Assembly: GCA_001464935.1 (NCBI GenBank)
Contig: LNEL01000053.1
Coordinates: 72,897 to 136,896, forward strand
Reading direction: 5' to 3'
DNA from: Gammaproteobacteria bacterium Ga0077536
Lineage (GTDB): Bacteria; Pseudomonadota; Gammaproteobacteria; Ga0077536
Length of the DNA stretch: 64,000 nucleotides
In this document: positions 26,587-35,720 of the stretch, piece after piece
How positions within the stretch are numbered: the first letter of the stretch is position 1
How the letters are laid out: the number at the start of each line of letters is the position of its first letter
The notes under the pieces: generated by a model
What the model was told of the DNA's origin: nothing
Databases searched by the model: none
The model's input: only the letters and a program-made list of their open reading frames with translations
Made by a program: the position numbers and the translations under genes

Positions 26587-28503
26587 TCAGGCCGCCTTGC
26601 GGGCCGGCGCCGCACCGTGTCGGCGCAGAAAGCCCTCGAACATCAACAGCGACCACAGCACGGCGGCATGATCGCGCGCGCCGCTCGCGTGCTCGTCGGC
26701 CAGCCGCGCGAGACGCTGCATGTCGAACAGGCCGGCATCGCCCATCGCTTCGCCGGTCAGCGCGCGCTTGACGCGTTCGCGCAGCGGCCCGCGGAACCAG
26801 CGCCCGACCGGGACCGCAAACCCCATCTTCTTGCGGTACAGGATGTCCCGCGACAGGTAGGGTTCGAGCGCCTTCTTGAACAGGTGTTTTCCTTCCATGT
26901 CGTGGAGCTTCAGGGACGAGGGCAGCGTGGCGTGCCACTCGACGAACTTGTGGTCGAGCAGCGGCACCCGGACTTCCAGCGAATGCGCCATGCTCGCGCG
27001 ATCGACCTTGACCAGGATGTCACCCGGCAGATAGGTCTTGAAATCGAGATACTGCACGAGCGCCAACGGATCCGACGGCGCGTTCGGCAGATGGCGCAGG
27101 AACACCTCGCGCGCATGATAACCACCGAGCGCGCTGCGCAACGCCGGCGAATACAGCGCCGCACGCGGTGCGTCCGGCAGCAGGCTGAAGTTGTGCAGAT
27201 AGGCGTCAACGGAGCTGCGGGCAAGTGCCTGCAGCGTCGATTTCGCGCGCAGGAACGACGGCATCCAGTCCCACTTCGGATACACGCTGCCCAGCGCGCC
27301 GAACAGCGGGCCGCGCAGCGCCTGCGGCAACAGACCACGGATGGCCTCTTCGCGCATGTGCCAGCGATAGCGGCGGTAGCCGGCAAAGCCCTCGTCGCCA
27401 CCGTCACCCGACAGCGCAACGGTGACGTGGCGGCGCGCCGCTTCGCAGACCCGGTAGGTCGGAATCGCGGAGCTGTCGGCAAACGGTTCGTCGTACACGT
27501 CGACGAGGGTATCGAGCAAATCGAAGTCATCGACGCCGACCTCATCGCTGAAATGCCGCGTGTGATAGCGCTCGGCGACCTGTCGCGCGTATGCCGATTC
27601 GTCGTACTGGGGATCGGCGAAGGCGATCGAGCACGTCGTCACGGGTTCGGCGCGGGCGCGCGCCATCAAGGCCACGACCGCGCTCGAGTCGACACCGCCG
27701 GACAGGAACGCACCGAGCGGCACATCGGCAATCATGCGCAGACGGATCGATTCCTCGAGCCGCCGAATCAGCTCTTCACCGGCTTCACGCTCGTCGACGT
27801 GGCCTGCCGGGCGGAATTCCAGGTCCCAGTAAGCCCGCGGATTGACGGCCGGCTTGGCTGCCGCCGTGTCGACGACGGCGAGATGTCCTGCCTCCAGCTT
27901 GCGCACGCCGCGATAGATCGAGCGCGGATCGGGAATGTAGGCGAAAGTGAAATAGTCCTCGACCGCCTGCGGATCGATCTGGCGATCGACTTCCGGGTGC
28001 ACCAGCATCGCTTTCAGTTCGGAGGCGAAGACGAGCAGTCCGGACGCGGTGAGGCTGTAATACAGGGGTTTCTTGCCGATGCGATCGCGCGCGAGGAACA
28101 GCTGCCGCCGATTGCGATCCCACAGCGCGAACGCGAACATGCCGCGGAAGCGATCGACGCAGGCCGCGCCCCACTCCTCCCAGCCGTGGACGATGACCTC
28201 GGTGTCACAGTCGGTCTCGAAGCGATGGCCGGCTGCCAGCAGTTCCTGGCGGATGTCGCCGAAATTGTAGATTTCGCCATTGAACACGACGACGACCGAA
28301 CGGTCCTCGTTGTACAGCGGCTGCCGCCCGCTGCCGAGATCGATGATCGACAGCCGGCGGTGGCCCAGGCCCACGCCCGGCTCGAGGTGGACGCCGTCCT
28401 GATCGGGGCCACGGTGGTGCTGGGCATCGTTCATCGCGACGAGCAAGCGCTCGTCGATCGGACGACGGCCCTGGAGATCGACTATGCCTACAATTCCACA
28501 CAT
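26587..28503 (-). CDS. XrtA-associated asparagine synthase-like amidotransferase
   Basis: 638-residue class II glutamine amidotransferase (asparagine synthase B architecture). Cys2 is the N-terminal nucleophile, and the glutaminase domain spans about 1-200. The ATP pyrophosphatase loop is SGGVDSS (268-274). This is the exosortase A-associated subfamily (TIGR03108 as I recall). It probably converts a uronic acid carboxylate of the glycan to an amide rather than making asparagine. It is preceded by a 109 bp gap after Stp2, the largest break in this part of the operon. No strong ribosome site is visible. A small TTGGT-T-ACCAA inverted repeat lies just upstream. Confidence 0.93.
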   Translation of the reverse strand: MCGIVGIVDLQGRRPIDERLLVAMNDAQHHRGPDQDGVHLEPGVGLGHRRLSIIDLGSGRQPLYNEDRSVVVVFNGEIYNFGDIRQELLAAGHRFETDCDTEVIVHGWEEWGAACVDRFRGMFAFALWDRNRRQLFLARDRIGKKPLYYSLTASGLLVFASELKAMLVHPEVDRQIDPQAVEDYFTFAYIPDPRSIYRGVRKLEAGHLAVVDTAAAKPAVNPRAYWDLEFRPAGHVDEREAGEELIRRLEESIRLRMIADVPLGAFLSGGVDSSAVVALMARARAEPVTTCSIAFADPQYDESAYARQVAERYHTRHFSDEVGVDDFDLLDTLVDVYDEPFADSSAIPTYRVCEAARRHVTVALSGDGGDEGFAGYRRYRWHMREEAIRGLLPQALRGPLFGALGSVYPKWDWMPSFLRAKSTLQALARSSVDAYLHNFSLLPDAPRAALYSPALRSALGGYHAREVFLRHLPNAPSDPLALVQYLDFKTYLPGDILVKVDRASMAHSLEVRVPLLDHKFVEWHATLPSSLKLHDMEGKHLFKKALEPYLSRDILYRKKMGFAVPVGRWFRGPLRERVKRALTGEAMGDAGLFDMQRLARLADEHASGARDHAAVLWSLLMFEGFLRRHGAAPARKAA

Positions 28504-28612
28504 CGTTGGTTACCAATCGCGAGCGTGATCCGCAGTCTGGTGCGCGGGGGACGAGCATTATGTCGGCAGCAGCCCTGCGTTGCCGCAGTGCGTGGTCCGT
28601 GCTTGCAAAGTT

Positions 28613-29758
28613 TCACCGGTGCGCTCCGAGCGCGTGACGGGCATAGATCTCGTCGTACTGCCCTATCATCCGCGCGAGGCTGAGCTCCCCGCAGGCCCGC
28701 GCACGGGCAGCCTGGCCATGGCGCGCGAGCATGGCCGGGTCATCGACATAGGCGGCCAACGCCTTGGCCAGCGCCGCCGGATCGTCGCGCGGCACGAGCG
28801 CGCCGGTCTGACCGCTCAGCACGAGCTCGGGGTTGCCCCCGACGTCGGTCGCTATCACCGGTAGCCCCGTCGCCATGGCCTCGAGGATGGTGTTCGAAAT
28901 GCCCTCGGCCAGGGACGGCAGCACGAACACATCGAAGGCGTTCAGCAGCGCCGGCGTGTCGCCGCGCGTGCCCGGCAGCCACGCGAGATCGGCGCAGCCC
29001 GCCTCCGTCAGCAGCGCCGTGGCCTGCGCCCGCAGGGGGCCGTCGCCGATCATGACCAGCGCGATGCGCTCGCTTAGCGCCGGCCGCGCGCGCAGCAGTT
29101 CGATGAACGCGCGCGTCAAGGTGATCTGATCCTTCACCTGCTGCATGCGCCCGATCGTGCCGATCACCAGCCGGCCCGCAGCATCGAACGGCGCTTCCGC
29201 CAGCACCGCGCGCGCGGGATCGCGCGCCGGCTGAAAGCGCGCGGTATCGACGCCATTGCAGATCCGGGCCACTTTGATCCGCGGGACATGGATGTCCTGC
29301 AGCAGGTAGTCCTCGAGCAGACGCGAGACGGTGATGAATTGCGTGACGAGCGGCGCGAACGCCTTGCGCATCAGCCGGTAACGTTGCCGGCTGTTGTCGA
29401 GATCGTGCACATCGTGGCCGTGCTCGCCGTGGATCCTGATCGGGACACCGGCCAGCCAGGCCGACGCCTGGGCCTCCAGCGTCGACAGGTTGCGCGTGTG
29501 CAGGACGGCCGGCTTCATCGTCCGCAGCAGCTTCCACAGGCGCAGATACAGGCCGGGATCCTGGCCCGCCTGCTTCGGACAGTCGATCACCTCGACGTCG
29601 TCGCGCAGCCGCTGGCGAAAGTCGCTGTAACCTGCGAGCGTGACGATCTTGTGTCGCCAGCGATCCGGTGGCAGCGAGTTGATCAGGTTCACCAGACCGT
29701 TCTCGAGCCCGCCGTAGTCGAGCCGGTAGATCAGGTGGCAGATCAGAGGCGGCTCCAC
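28613..29758 (-). CDS. XrtA-associated sugar transferase Stp2 (GT4)
   Basis: 381 residues. HLIYRLDYGGLENGLVNLIN is the hallmark of the PEP-CTERM/EpsH1-associated family TIGR03088. The donor domain opens with VIGTIGRMQQVKDQ, and SLAEGISNTILEAMATG carries the E-x7-E motif. The GTG at 29758 is chosen because AAGGG lies eight bases upstream and it begins just after the exosortase stop; an in-frame GTG at 29776 would overlap the exosortase gene. It is conserved with XrtA and probably acts early in repeat-unit assembly. Confidence 0.93.
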   Translation of the reverse strand: MEPPLICHLIYRLDYGGLENGLVNLINSLPPDRWRHKIVTLAGYSDFRQRLRDDVEVIDCPKQAGQDPGLYLRLWKLLRTMKPAVLHTRNLSTLEAQASAWLAGVPIRIHGEHGHDVHDLDNSRQRYRLMRKAFAPLVTQFITVSRLLEDYLLQDIHVPRIKVARICNGVDTARFQPARDPARAVLAEAPFDAAGRLVIGTIGRMQQVKDQITLTRAFIELLRARPALSERIALVMIGDGPLRAQATALLTEAGCADLAWLPGTRGDTPALLNAFDVFVLPSLAEGISNTILEAMATGLPVIATDVGGNPELVLSGQTGALVPRDDPAALAKALAAYVDDPAMLARHGQAARARACGELSLARMIGQYDEIYARHALGAHR

Positions 29759-29759
29759 G

Positions 29760-31322
29760 TCAGCGACCCTTCGCACCGGCGAACGCGGCGTGCAGCGCCG
29801 GGGCCGTCCGCGTCAGGGTCTCGGCCAGCCAGACGCGGGCAGCATCCTGTCCGCTGTCGTCTGCAATCTGCCTGTAAAGCAGCACCGACGCCCCGGCATT
29901 GCCGTTGCCGCGCAACTGGCTCAGCACGCCGAGCAGCTTCACATCAAGCGAATTGACCGTGGCGTCACCGCCGACCCAGTACCACTGCCAGACCACGATC
30001 GCCGCGTCGCTGCTGCGTGATCGCAGGACAGTTTCGAGCACCTGCGGCACCGCCGCGACACCCGTAGTTTGGAGCGAGTGTCCCTGTTTGCGCCAGGGAT
30101 CGTCTTTTTCGCTGACAAGCTGGTTGGCCGCGTTGATCAATTCTGCTCCCTGACGCTGCGCAGGATACCAGGCAATATGCCAGCCGCCGACGGCATCCGC
30201 CGGGGCCAGTCCGCCGGTGAAGATCCCTGGTTCGCCGAAGTAGCGCGGCGCCCATTGCAGGTCTGGCGAAGGCAAGTTCTCAACGTCTAACGCCGACATG
30301 AGGTCAGAATGCGACATGGGTGCCGGAGGTGCTGCTGCAACCAGAGCCCGCGTCGCCAGCGGCCACAGGTGCAGAGCGAACAGCAGCGCCAGCACGGCAG
30401 GCGCTAGCACTCGTGGAGCGACTGATGGGACCGGCGCGACACTCAGTGGCGCAGCCGGTTCGCGCGCCCGATCGCTCCAGAAGCCGCCGATCATCATCAA
30501 CAGGAAAATGATGATGCCGAAGAACACCCAGCCGTAAATGTAGTGATCAACGCCGAGCGCGAGCTTCATGTCGCTGAAGTGCGCGATCATCACGATGCCA
30601 TAAGCCCGCAGCCAGTTGGCGAATATCGACACCAGCACGGCAATGACGACGAACGTCAGCTGGCGCCAGAAGCTGCGATAGTTCATGTACGCGAACAGCA
30701 CGCCGACGGTGATCGTCGCCATCAGGTAGCGCATGCCGCTGCAGCCGCTGACGACCGACCACGAGCCGCTCGGAATCACGAAGAAGGTGCCGTCGCGATA
30801 GACCGGGATGCCGGTCGCACGCAGCGCAGCGACGACGAAATCCGCGGTCAGATCGATCATCGGCGTGACCAGACCGTCGCCCATCGGCACCGCGAGGTAG
30901 AGGAAGCCGAGCGGGAACATCGCAACGCGACACCAGGCCGGCCCCATCACGAACAGCACGGTGCCGAGGAGCAGGGTCACGACCGCGAGTTGCTGGATGA
31001 CCTGAATGTCCGCCAGCGACGCCAGCCCCCACAGCGCGCCCGCGCCCGCGATTGGGATCAGAGCCCAGGCGCAGAGAGCCTGCGGCGCGGCCGCCAGCCG
31101 GTGCCGCTGGGTGTAGAGGATGTACAGCGAAATCGGCGCGATAAGGTAACCATGCGCGTAGGTGTCCGAGGTTTCCCAGATGCGCGCCATTTCCGCAATC
31201 GACGGCCAATAGGCGGCGATCACGCTGAGCACACAGGCCGCCGCCAGCCAGGGCAGGTGCCGGAAGCCGCCGGGTGCGGCAGCGGTCGTCGTCGGGACGG
31301 GTGAGTCGCTGGCCTGGTTCAT
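29760..31322 (-). CDS. xrtA: Exosortase A with fused EpsI domain
   Basis: 520 residues. The first ~285 form a polytopic exosortase: catalytic C194 in SGCSGMRYL, R239 in NWLRAYG and H260 in LGVDHYIYGW, all placed near the periplasmic face of predicted helices. After one more helix (about 305-325), the last ~190 residues form the EpsI/DUF3485 domain common in exosortase A proteins. XrtA cleaves PEP-CTERM tails, with a likely transfer to a glycolipid or polymer. The ATG is nine bases after GGAAGG. Reading frame upstream of it overlaps Stp1 and is not coding. The target in this window is the PEP-CTERM protein at 51312. Confidence 0.95.
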   Translation of the reverse strand: MNQASDSPVPTTTAAAPGGFRHLPWLAAACVLSVIAAYWPSIAEMARIWETSDTYAHGYLIAPISLYILYTQRHRLAAAPQALCAWALIPIAGAGALWGLASLADIQVIQQLAVVTLLLGTVLFVMGPAWCRVAMFPLGFLYLAVPMGDGLVTPMIDLTADFVVAALRATGIPVYRDGTFFVIPSGSWSVVSGCSGMRYLMATITVGVLFAYMNYRSFWRQLTFVVIAVLVSIFANWLRAYGIVMIAHFSDMKLALGVDHYIYGWVFFGIIIFLLMMIGGFWSDRAREPAAPLSVAPVPSVAPRVLAPAVLALLFALHLWPLATRALVAAAPPAPMSHSDLMSALDVENLPSPDLQWAPRYFGEPGIFTGGLAPADAVGGWHIAWYPAQRQGAELINAANQLVSEKDDPWRKQGHSLQTTGVAAVPQVLETVLRSRSSDAAIVVWQWYWVGGDATVNSLDVKLLGVLSQLRGNGNAGASVLLYRQIADDSGQDAARVWLAETLTRTAPALHAAFAGAKGR

Positions 31323-31327
31323 CGCCG

Positions 31328-32536
31328 TTAGCCTTCCATCAGTGAGTGCAGTTGATGCATGTTGGTATCCCAGTCGTGGTGGGCGGCGACGTAGGTCCGC
31401 CCGATGTCGCCGAGCGCCGCGGCATCGGCGTCGTCCTCGCCGCACAGCAGCGAGACGCAGCGATCGGCAAACGCGTCGGCCTCGTCGGCGGCCAGCCCGC
31501 GGTAGCGTGCCTCGACATCGAGGCCCTCGAACGCGGCGCGTGTGCCGACGACCGGGCGGCCCATCGCCATCGCCTCCAGCACCTTGTTCTGCACGCCGCG
31601 CGCGATGCGCATCGGCGCGACGGAGGCGCGCGCATGGGCGATGTAGGGGCGGATGTCGGGCACCGCACCGGTCACGTGCACGCCGGGCAGACGCGCCAGC
31701 TGCAGGACTTCCGGGGTCGGCCGGGTGCCGACGATCCAGAACTCGACCGCTGACACGCGCGCCTGGATGTTCGGCAGGATGTCGCGCGCAAACCAGGCGA
31801 CCGCATCGACGTTCGCCCAGTAGTCCATGGCGCCGGTAAACACGAGTACCGGCGGCCCCGCCGGATAGGGATTGGGCAACGCACCGGCGGCGGCGAAATA
31901 GGCGAGGTCGACGCCGTTGTTGACGGCGTGGACATTGCCGCCGGGTCCGCCGCGCAGCGTCTCGAACAGACGTGCCTCGTCGCCGGAGACGAACACGCAG
32001 GCGTCGACCTGTGCCGCGACGTCGCGTTCGAAGGCGAGCAGACGCGCGGCTTCGCGCGCATAAACCCACGACATCGGCCACGACTTCATCGCGGCATACG
32101 CCCGCCATTTCTCCGAATCGACATCGACGAAATCGACGACGCGACGCGCGCCACGGCATGTCGCGCCGAGCATGTACTGCGTCATCGGTGATGAATACGC
32201 AAAAATGACCGACGGCTTTTCCGTAGCCATCATGCGCGCGACCCAAGCCGCCAGCCCGCGATCGCGATAGTACGGCAGGCTCAGTGCCTCGCCACTGAGC
32301 AGGCCGGTGAGGCTCTGCACCCGCCGGCTGCGTGGCGAAATCTCGACCACTTCGAGCGCCGCACAGAGCGGTTGCAACTTGTCGACGTACTGACGATCGA
32401 CCGGATCGTCGATGAACGTGCCGAGCAGGACGCGATAGCGCTCGGCGAGAAACTTCAGGATGTGATAAGAGCGAATCTTGTCGCCCTTGTTCGGCGGATA
32501 CGGGATCCGGTGACAAAGGAACAACAGGCTTTCCAT
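31328..32536 (-). CDS. XrtA-associated sugar transferase Stp1 (GT4)
   Basis: 402 residues. LFLCHRIPYPPNKGDKIRSY at the N-terminus is diagnostic of the exosortase-linked family TIGR03087. The central VLVFTGAMDYWANVDAVAWF starts the nucleotide-sugar domain, with VQNKVLEAMAMGRPVV near 330. It ends 5 bp before the xrtA start and begins 4 bp after the FemAB-like stop, in the conserved XrtA gene order. It is a cytosolic or membrane-peripheral glycosyltransferase; the substrate is unknown. Confidence 0.93.
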   Translation of the reverse strand: MESLLFLCHRIPYPPNKGDKIRSYHILKFLAERYRVLLGTFIDDPVDRQYVDKLQPLCAALEVVEISPRSRRVQSLTGLLSGEALSLPYYRDRGLAAWVARMMATEKPSVIFAYSSPMTQYMLGATCRGARRVVDFVDVDSEKWRAYAAMKSWPMSWVYAREAARLLAFERDVAAQVDACVFVSGDEARLFETLRGGPGGNVHAVNNGVDLAYFAAAGALPNPYPAGPPVLVFTGAMDYWANVDAVAWFARDILPNIQARVSAVEFWIVGTRPTPEVLQLARLPGVHVTGAVPDIRPYIAHARASVAPMRIARGVQNKVLEAMAMGRPVVGTRAAFEGLDVEARYRGLAADEADAFADRCVSLLCGEDDADAAALGDIGRTYVAAHHDWDTNMHQLHSLMEG

Positions 32537-32540
32537 GCCG

Positions 32541-33611
32541 TCAGGCCAGGTAGGGCGAAACGAAGGGACCCAGGAAATTCGCGACCGGCAGGGGCAGACG
32601 CTTCCAGGTGTTCACCGCCAGTCCGTACTTCGGATTGTTCGGATTGCGATCGGGCAGGCTCGCACTCTTCACCAGGTGATATTGGTAATGCAGGGCGAGC
32701 GGTTCGAAGCCCCAGTTCTTCTTGAACGAAAACGACCCGCTGTCGCGCTTGCTGCGTCCGTAGTCGAAATGTCTGAGGCCCTGTTCGCAGGCGGTGCGCA
32801 TCACTTCCCAGTACATGAAGTCGTAGGCCTTCAGATCCCGTGCCAGCGGCACGCCGCCACCGTAGTACGGCATCACCGTGTCCTTGTAGACGAAGGACAG
32901 CACCGAACTGACGGCATCGCTGCCGGCATAGACGGTCGTCACACGGCAGCGATCCTCGAACGCGCGGAACAGGGCTTCGAAGTAGCGCCGCGGGAACACC
33001 GGCGTGCCGAGATTGCGCACGCTGGTCGCGTAGATGTGAAAGAAATTCGCCAGTTCGCGTTCTTCACGACTGACGAGTCCGGCCGTGATGCCCTTGCGCA
33101 CCATCGCGCGCTGCTTGCGCGGAATGGCTTTCATGTTTTCTTCCGGATCCGGCGACAGTTCGCGCTTGAAGAGCACGTAGGTCTCACTCTTCGCCGGCCA
33201 GTCGTGCGCTATCAGTCTGCTGTGGCGCAATTCGAGATGGTCGACGCCCAGCTGTTCGGCGAGCGCGCTTGCATGGGCCAGCAGCGCCTGCTCGGTCGCC
33301 TCGTCGTCGGCGATCACCCCGCCCTGCACGCAGAACGGCAACGACACCAGCGCATCGCCGAAGAGCATGCTTTTGACCCGCATCAGCGGCAGCAGACCGA
33401 CCAGCGCGTCGCCGCGGGTGGCCAGGCAGTAGTGCGGCTCGAAGCCGACCGACGCCGCCAGCACCTGTCGCCACGGCGACAGGTGGAAGAAGGTGCCCTC
33501 CGGATGCCGATCGACGTAGGCATCCCAGCGCACATCGTCCGCGGCCTGCGCGACCCGGACGACGACGGGCGTCGCCGCGACGCCTTCTGCCATGCGCAGC
33601 GCGGCCGTCAT
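32541..33611 (-). CDS. XrtA-associated FemAB/GNAT-fold protein
   Basis: 356 residues with the double GNAT fold of FemAB-related proteins. HPEGTFFHLSPWRQVL near 35 and LKAYDFMYWEVMRTACEQG near 265 are typical of the exosortase A-associated family TIGR03019. FemAB-type proteins transfer amino acids or acyl groups to amino sugars using aminoacyl-tRNA, so the polymer may carry an aminoacyl group (inference). The start overlaps the deacetylase stop (ATGA). No signal peptide is seen. Confidence 0.9.
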   Translation of the reverse strand: MTAALRMAEGVAATPVVVRVAQAADDVRWDAYVDRHPEGTFFHLSPWRQVLAASVGFEPHYCLATRGDALVGLLPLMRVKSMLFGDALVSLPFCVQGGVIADDEATEQALLAHASALAEQLGVDHLELRHSRLIAHDWPAKSETYVLFKRELSPDPEENMKAIPRKQRAMVRKGITAGLVSREERELANFFHIYATSVRNLGTPVFPRRYFEALFRAFEDRCRVTTVYAGSDAVSSVLSFVYKDTVMPYYGGGVPLARDLKAYDFMYWEVMRTACEQGLRHFDYGRSKRDSGSFSFKKNWGFEPLALHYQYHLVKSASLPDRNPNNPKYGLAVNTWKRLPLPVANFLGPFVSPYLA

Positions 33612-34429
33612 GTCGGGTAGACCTCATCCATGCGGCCCCAGCGGAAATCGGTGAGCAGGCGCCGCAGGCGGCCTTCGACTTTTGCGAGATTCATGTAATG
33701 CCTGATCCGGGTCTTGAGTTTCACACCCTGCTGCCGCGGTTGCGCTGCATCGATTTCCCAGGGGTGCATGTAAAAAATGCACGGCTGGCCATCGGCAGCG
33801 TTCACGCGCGAGATGCACCAGCGCGTCAGCGCATAGGGGTAGAGCCGAAAGAAGCCGCCGCCACCGCACGGCAGATTTCGCTCGCCGATGCGGATCGTCG
33901 AAATCGGAATTTCGGTCATGCCCGACTCGTCGCGGTAGGGGCGGCGCGGCGCATCCGGAATGCCATAGAGATCGTGCTTCACCGGTGCGACACTCGAACT
34001 GTAGCGATAGCCACATTCGAGCAGGATGTCGTAGACCCAGCGGTTGTCGCGCCGGAACGAGAACGTGGGCGCGCGGTAGCCGTTGACCTGGATGCCGCCT
34101 GCGTCCTCGAGCAACTGCTTCGCCTGCACGATATCGCGGCGAAAATGCGCGGGGTCCATCTGCGTGACACGCGTGTGATCATAGCCGTGGCTCGCCAGTT
34201 CATGGCCACCGTCGACGATGCGGCGGACGATTGCCGGATAGCGTTCGGCCACCCACCCGAGGGTGAAGAAGGTCCCTTTCACGCCGTGCTCGGCCAGCAG
34301 GTCGAGCACCCGATGCATGTTGGCTTCGACCCGCGAGGGCTGACGGTCCCACGCGTCACGGGCGATATGGCCCTCGAACGCTGACACCTGAAAATAGTCC
34401 TCAACGTCGACGGTAAACGCGTTGATCAT
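33608..34429 (-). CDS. XrtA-associated polysaccharide deacetylase
   Basis: 273-residue NodB-fold deacetylase. FTVDVEDYF near the N-terminus has the metal/catalytic Asp cluster (D8, D11), and H81/H85 in SHGYDH complete the triad. YRAPTFSF gives the conserved Arg, and YMHPWEID the C-terminal catalytic His. This matches the DUF3473-containing deacetylase of exosortase A loci (TIGR03006). No signal peptide is visible, so it likely acts on a lipid-linked intermediate in the cytosol. ATG 34429 has AGGAAGG just before it. Longer frames upstream lack a ribosome site and run through hairpin-rich spacer DNA. Confidence 0.93.
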   Translation of the reverse strand: MINAFTVDVEDYFQVSAFEGHIARDAWDRQPSRVEANMHRVLDLLAEHGVKGTFFTLGWVAERYPAIVRRIVDGGHELASHGYDHTRVTQMDPAHFRRDIVQAKQLLEDAGGIQVNGYRAPTFSFRRDNRWVYDILLECGYRYSSSVAPVKHDLYGIPDAPRRPYRDESGMTEIPISTIRIGERNLPCGGGGFFRLYPYALTRWCISRVNAADGQPCIFYMHPWEIDAAQPRQQGVKLKTRIRHYMNLAKVEGRLRRLLTDFRWGRMDEVYPT

Positions 34430-34544
34430 CCGCCCTTCCTTTGTCGAGGATTGTGGTCTGTCGCCAGAGATGGTCTGCTCCTCACGAACAGCCGGACCCG
34501 GATCCGGCTTATCGGACGCCGGCAGCGCCGGCTTTAGACAGCGG
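34430..34544 (-). other. Spacer with two inverted repeats inside the XrtA operon
   Basis: This 115 bp gap between the ATPase and deacetylase genes holds two GC-rich inverted repeats: AGCCGGA/TCCGGCT arms at 34490-34496 and 34503-34509, and GCCGGC arms flanking AGC near 34518-34532. On the transcript they could fold into hairpins that protect or partly terminate the message. No clear U-run follows, so an intrinsic terminator is not claimed. Confidence 0.35.
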
Positions 34545-35702
34545 TCAGCGCGTGAAATAGACAGCAGCCGCGACAGCCAAGCCGAACATCGCACCGATGG
34601 CGGCGGCCACCCACCACGACGCGCCGCGCCCGGCCCCCTGGTTGTCGTGGACGTGTCCGGACTGGGCTTCCGGTGCCCGCGTGAGATCGCCGGAAAGGTT
34701 ATCAAAAGCCCGCTGCATGACTGCGAGCTTGGCCTCGAGTTTGCGGATTTCTACGATTGCCGCTTGATCGCGCACTGGTTCCGTCGACGGCTCTTCGGCC
34801 GGCGCGCCCGCTGCACTCACGGCGCCCGCACGGGCGGCCGGCGTCAGCACGGGCGGTTTGTCCGGGCCGTCTTCACCCTGCTTCTCGGCTTCCTGCTCGG
34901 CCGCGATTTCGGATGTGATCGCACGCAGGCCGGCGAAGGTCAGGACATGCGAGTCGTCGAGGCTGGCATTGAGCAGCAGGCGATCCATCAGCGTGTTGAT
35001 TCGCCGCGGCACGCCGGACGTGAATTGATACACGCCGAGGTAGATGTCGTTCTCGATCTCGGGGTCGCCGGTCCAGCCCACCTTGGCGAGGCGGTGCTTG
35101 ATGTAGGTTTCGGTCTCGGGCGGCGTCAGCGGTTTGAGGTGATAGGCGGCGAGCACGCGCTGGCGCAACTGTTCGAGCCCCGGTGAGCGCATCACCGCGC
35201 GGAATTCGCGCTGCCCGAGCAGGAAGCTCTGCACGACAGGCATGCCCTTGTAGTCGAAATTCGACAGCATGCGCAGTTCTTCGAGCGAACTGCGCGGCAT
35301 GTTCTGCGCTTCGTCGACGACCAGCAGCACGCGCTTGCCCTCGTCGACGCAGCTCTTGAAGAACACCTCGAGCTGTTTCAGCAGCGACGCCTTCGACAGG
35401 CGCTCATACGGGAGATCGAACTCGGAGCAGACGATTCTCAACAGGTCGTTTTCATTGACGTTGGTCGAGACGATCTTGGCCGCGACGACGGCCTGGGATT
35501 CGATTTCCTTGAACAGGTTGTTGACCAGCATCGTCTTGCCGGTCCCGACATCGCCGGTGACGATGATGAATCCCTGGCCCTGCTGCAATCCGTAGCGCAA
35601 ATAGGCCATCGCGCGCTGATGACCGGCACTCTGGAAAAAGAAGCTCGGATCGGGATTCAGCTGAAACGGCTTGCCGGTGAACTTGTAGAACTCTTCGTAC
35701 AT
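34545..35702 (-). CDS. XrtA-associated ExeA-like AAA ATPase
   Basis: 385 residues. The Walker A loop is GDVGTGKT (50-57) and Walker B ends at D130-E131 in LLVVDEAQNM. The start MYEEFYKFTGKPFQLNPDP is typical of the exosortase A-associated ATPase (TIGR03015, ExeA/GspA-like). A variable Glu/Ala-rich stretch leads to a C-terminal membrane helix (about 358-382), placing the ATPase on the cytoplasmic face of the inner membrane. It may energise or gate export. It lies 18 bp downstream of the beta-barrel gene. Confidence 0.93.
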   Translation of the reverse strand: MYEEFYKFTGKPFQLNPDPSFFFQSAGHQRAMAYLRYGLQQGQGFIIVTGDVGTGKTMLVNNLFKEIESQAVVAAKIVSTNVNENDLLRIVCSEFDLPYERLSKASLLKQLEVFFKSCVDEGKRVLLVVDEAQNMPRSSLEELRMLSNFDYKGMPVVQSFLLGQREFRAVMRSPGLEQLRQRVLAAYHLKPLTPPETETYIKHRLAKVGWTGDPEIENDIYLGVYQFTSGVPRRINTLMDRLLLNASLDDSHVLTFAGLRAITSEIAAEQEAEKQGEDGPDKPPVLTPAARAGAVSAAGAPAEEPSTEPVRDQAAIVEIRKLEAKLAVMQRAFDNLSGDLTRAPEAQSGHVHDNQGAGRGASWWVAAAIGAMFGLAVAAAVYFTR

Positions 35703-35720
35703 CGTGATGTATTGCAGCGC

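Noticed and set aside
26587..28503. Amidotransferase as a lasso-peptide cyclase partner of the HPr-rel-A cassette
   Set aside because: It keeps Cys2 and the full glutaminase domain, matches the XrtA-associated family and is 32 kb away from the cassette.
25444..28683. Very long open frame on the plus strand
   Set aside because: It lies opposite the well-supported glycosyltransferase and amidotransferase genes, has no domain and arises from GC-rich third-position bias.
29760..32516. 918-residue version of the exosortase protein
   Set aside because: The first ~400 residues are Arg-rich, overlap Stp1 in another frame and have no homologous feature. The ATG at 31322 has a ribosome site and starts a normal exosortase.
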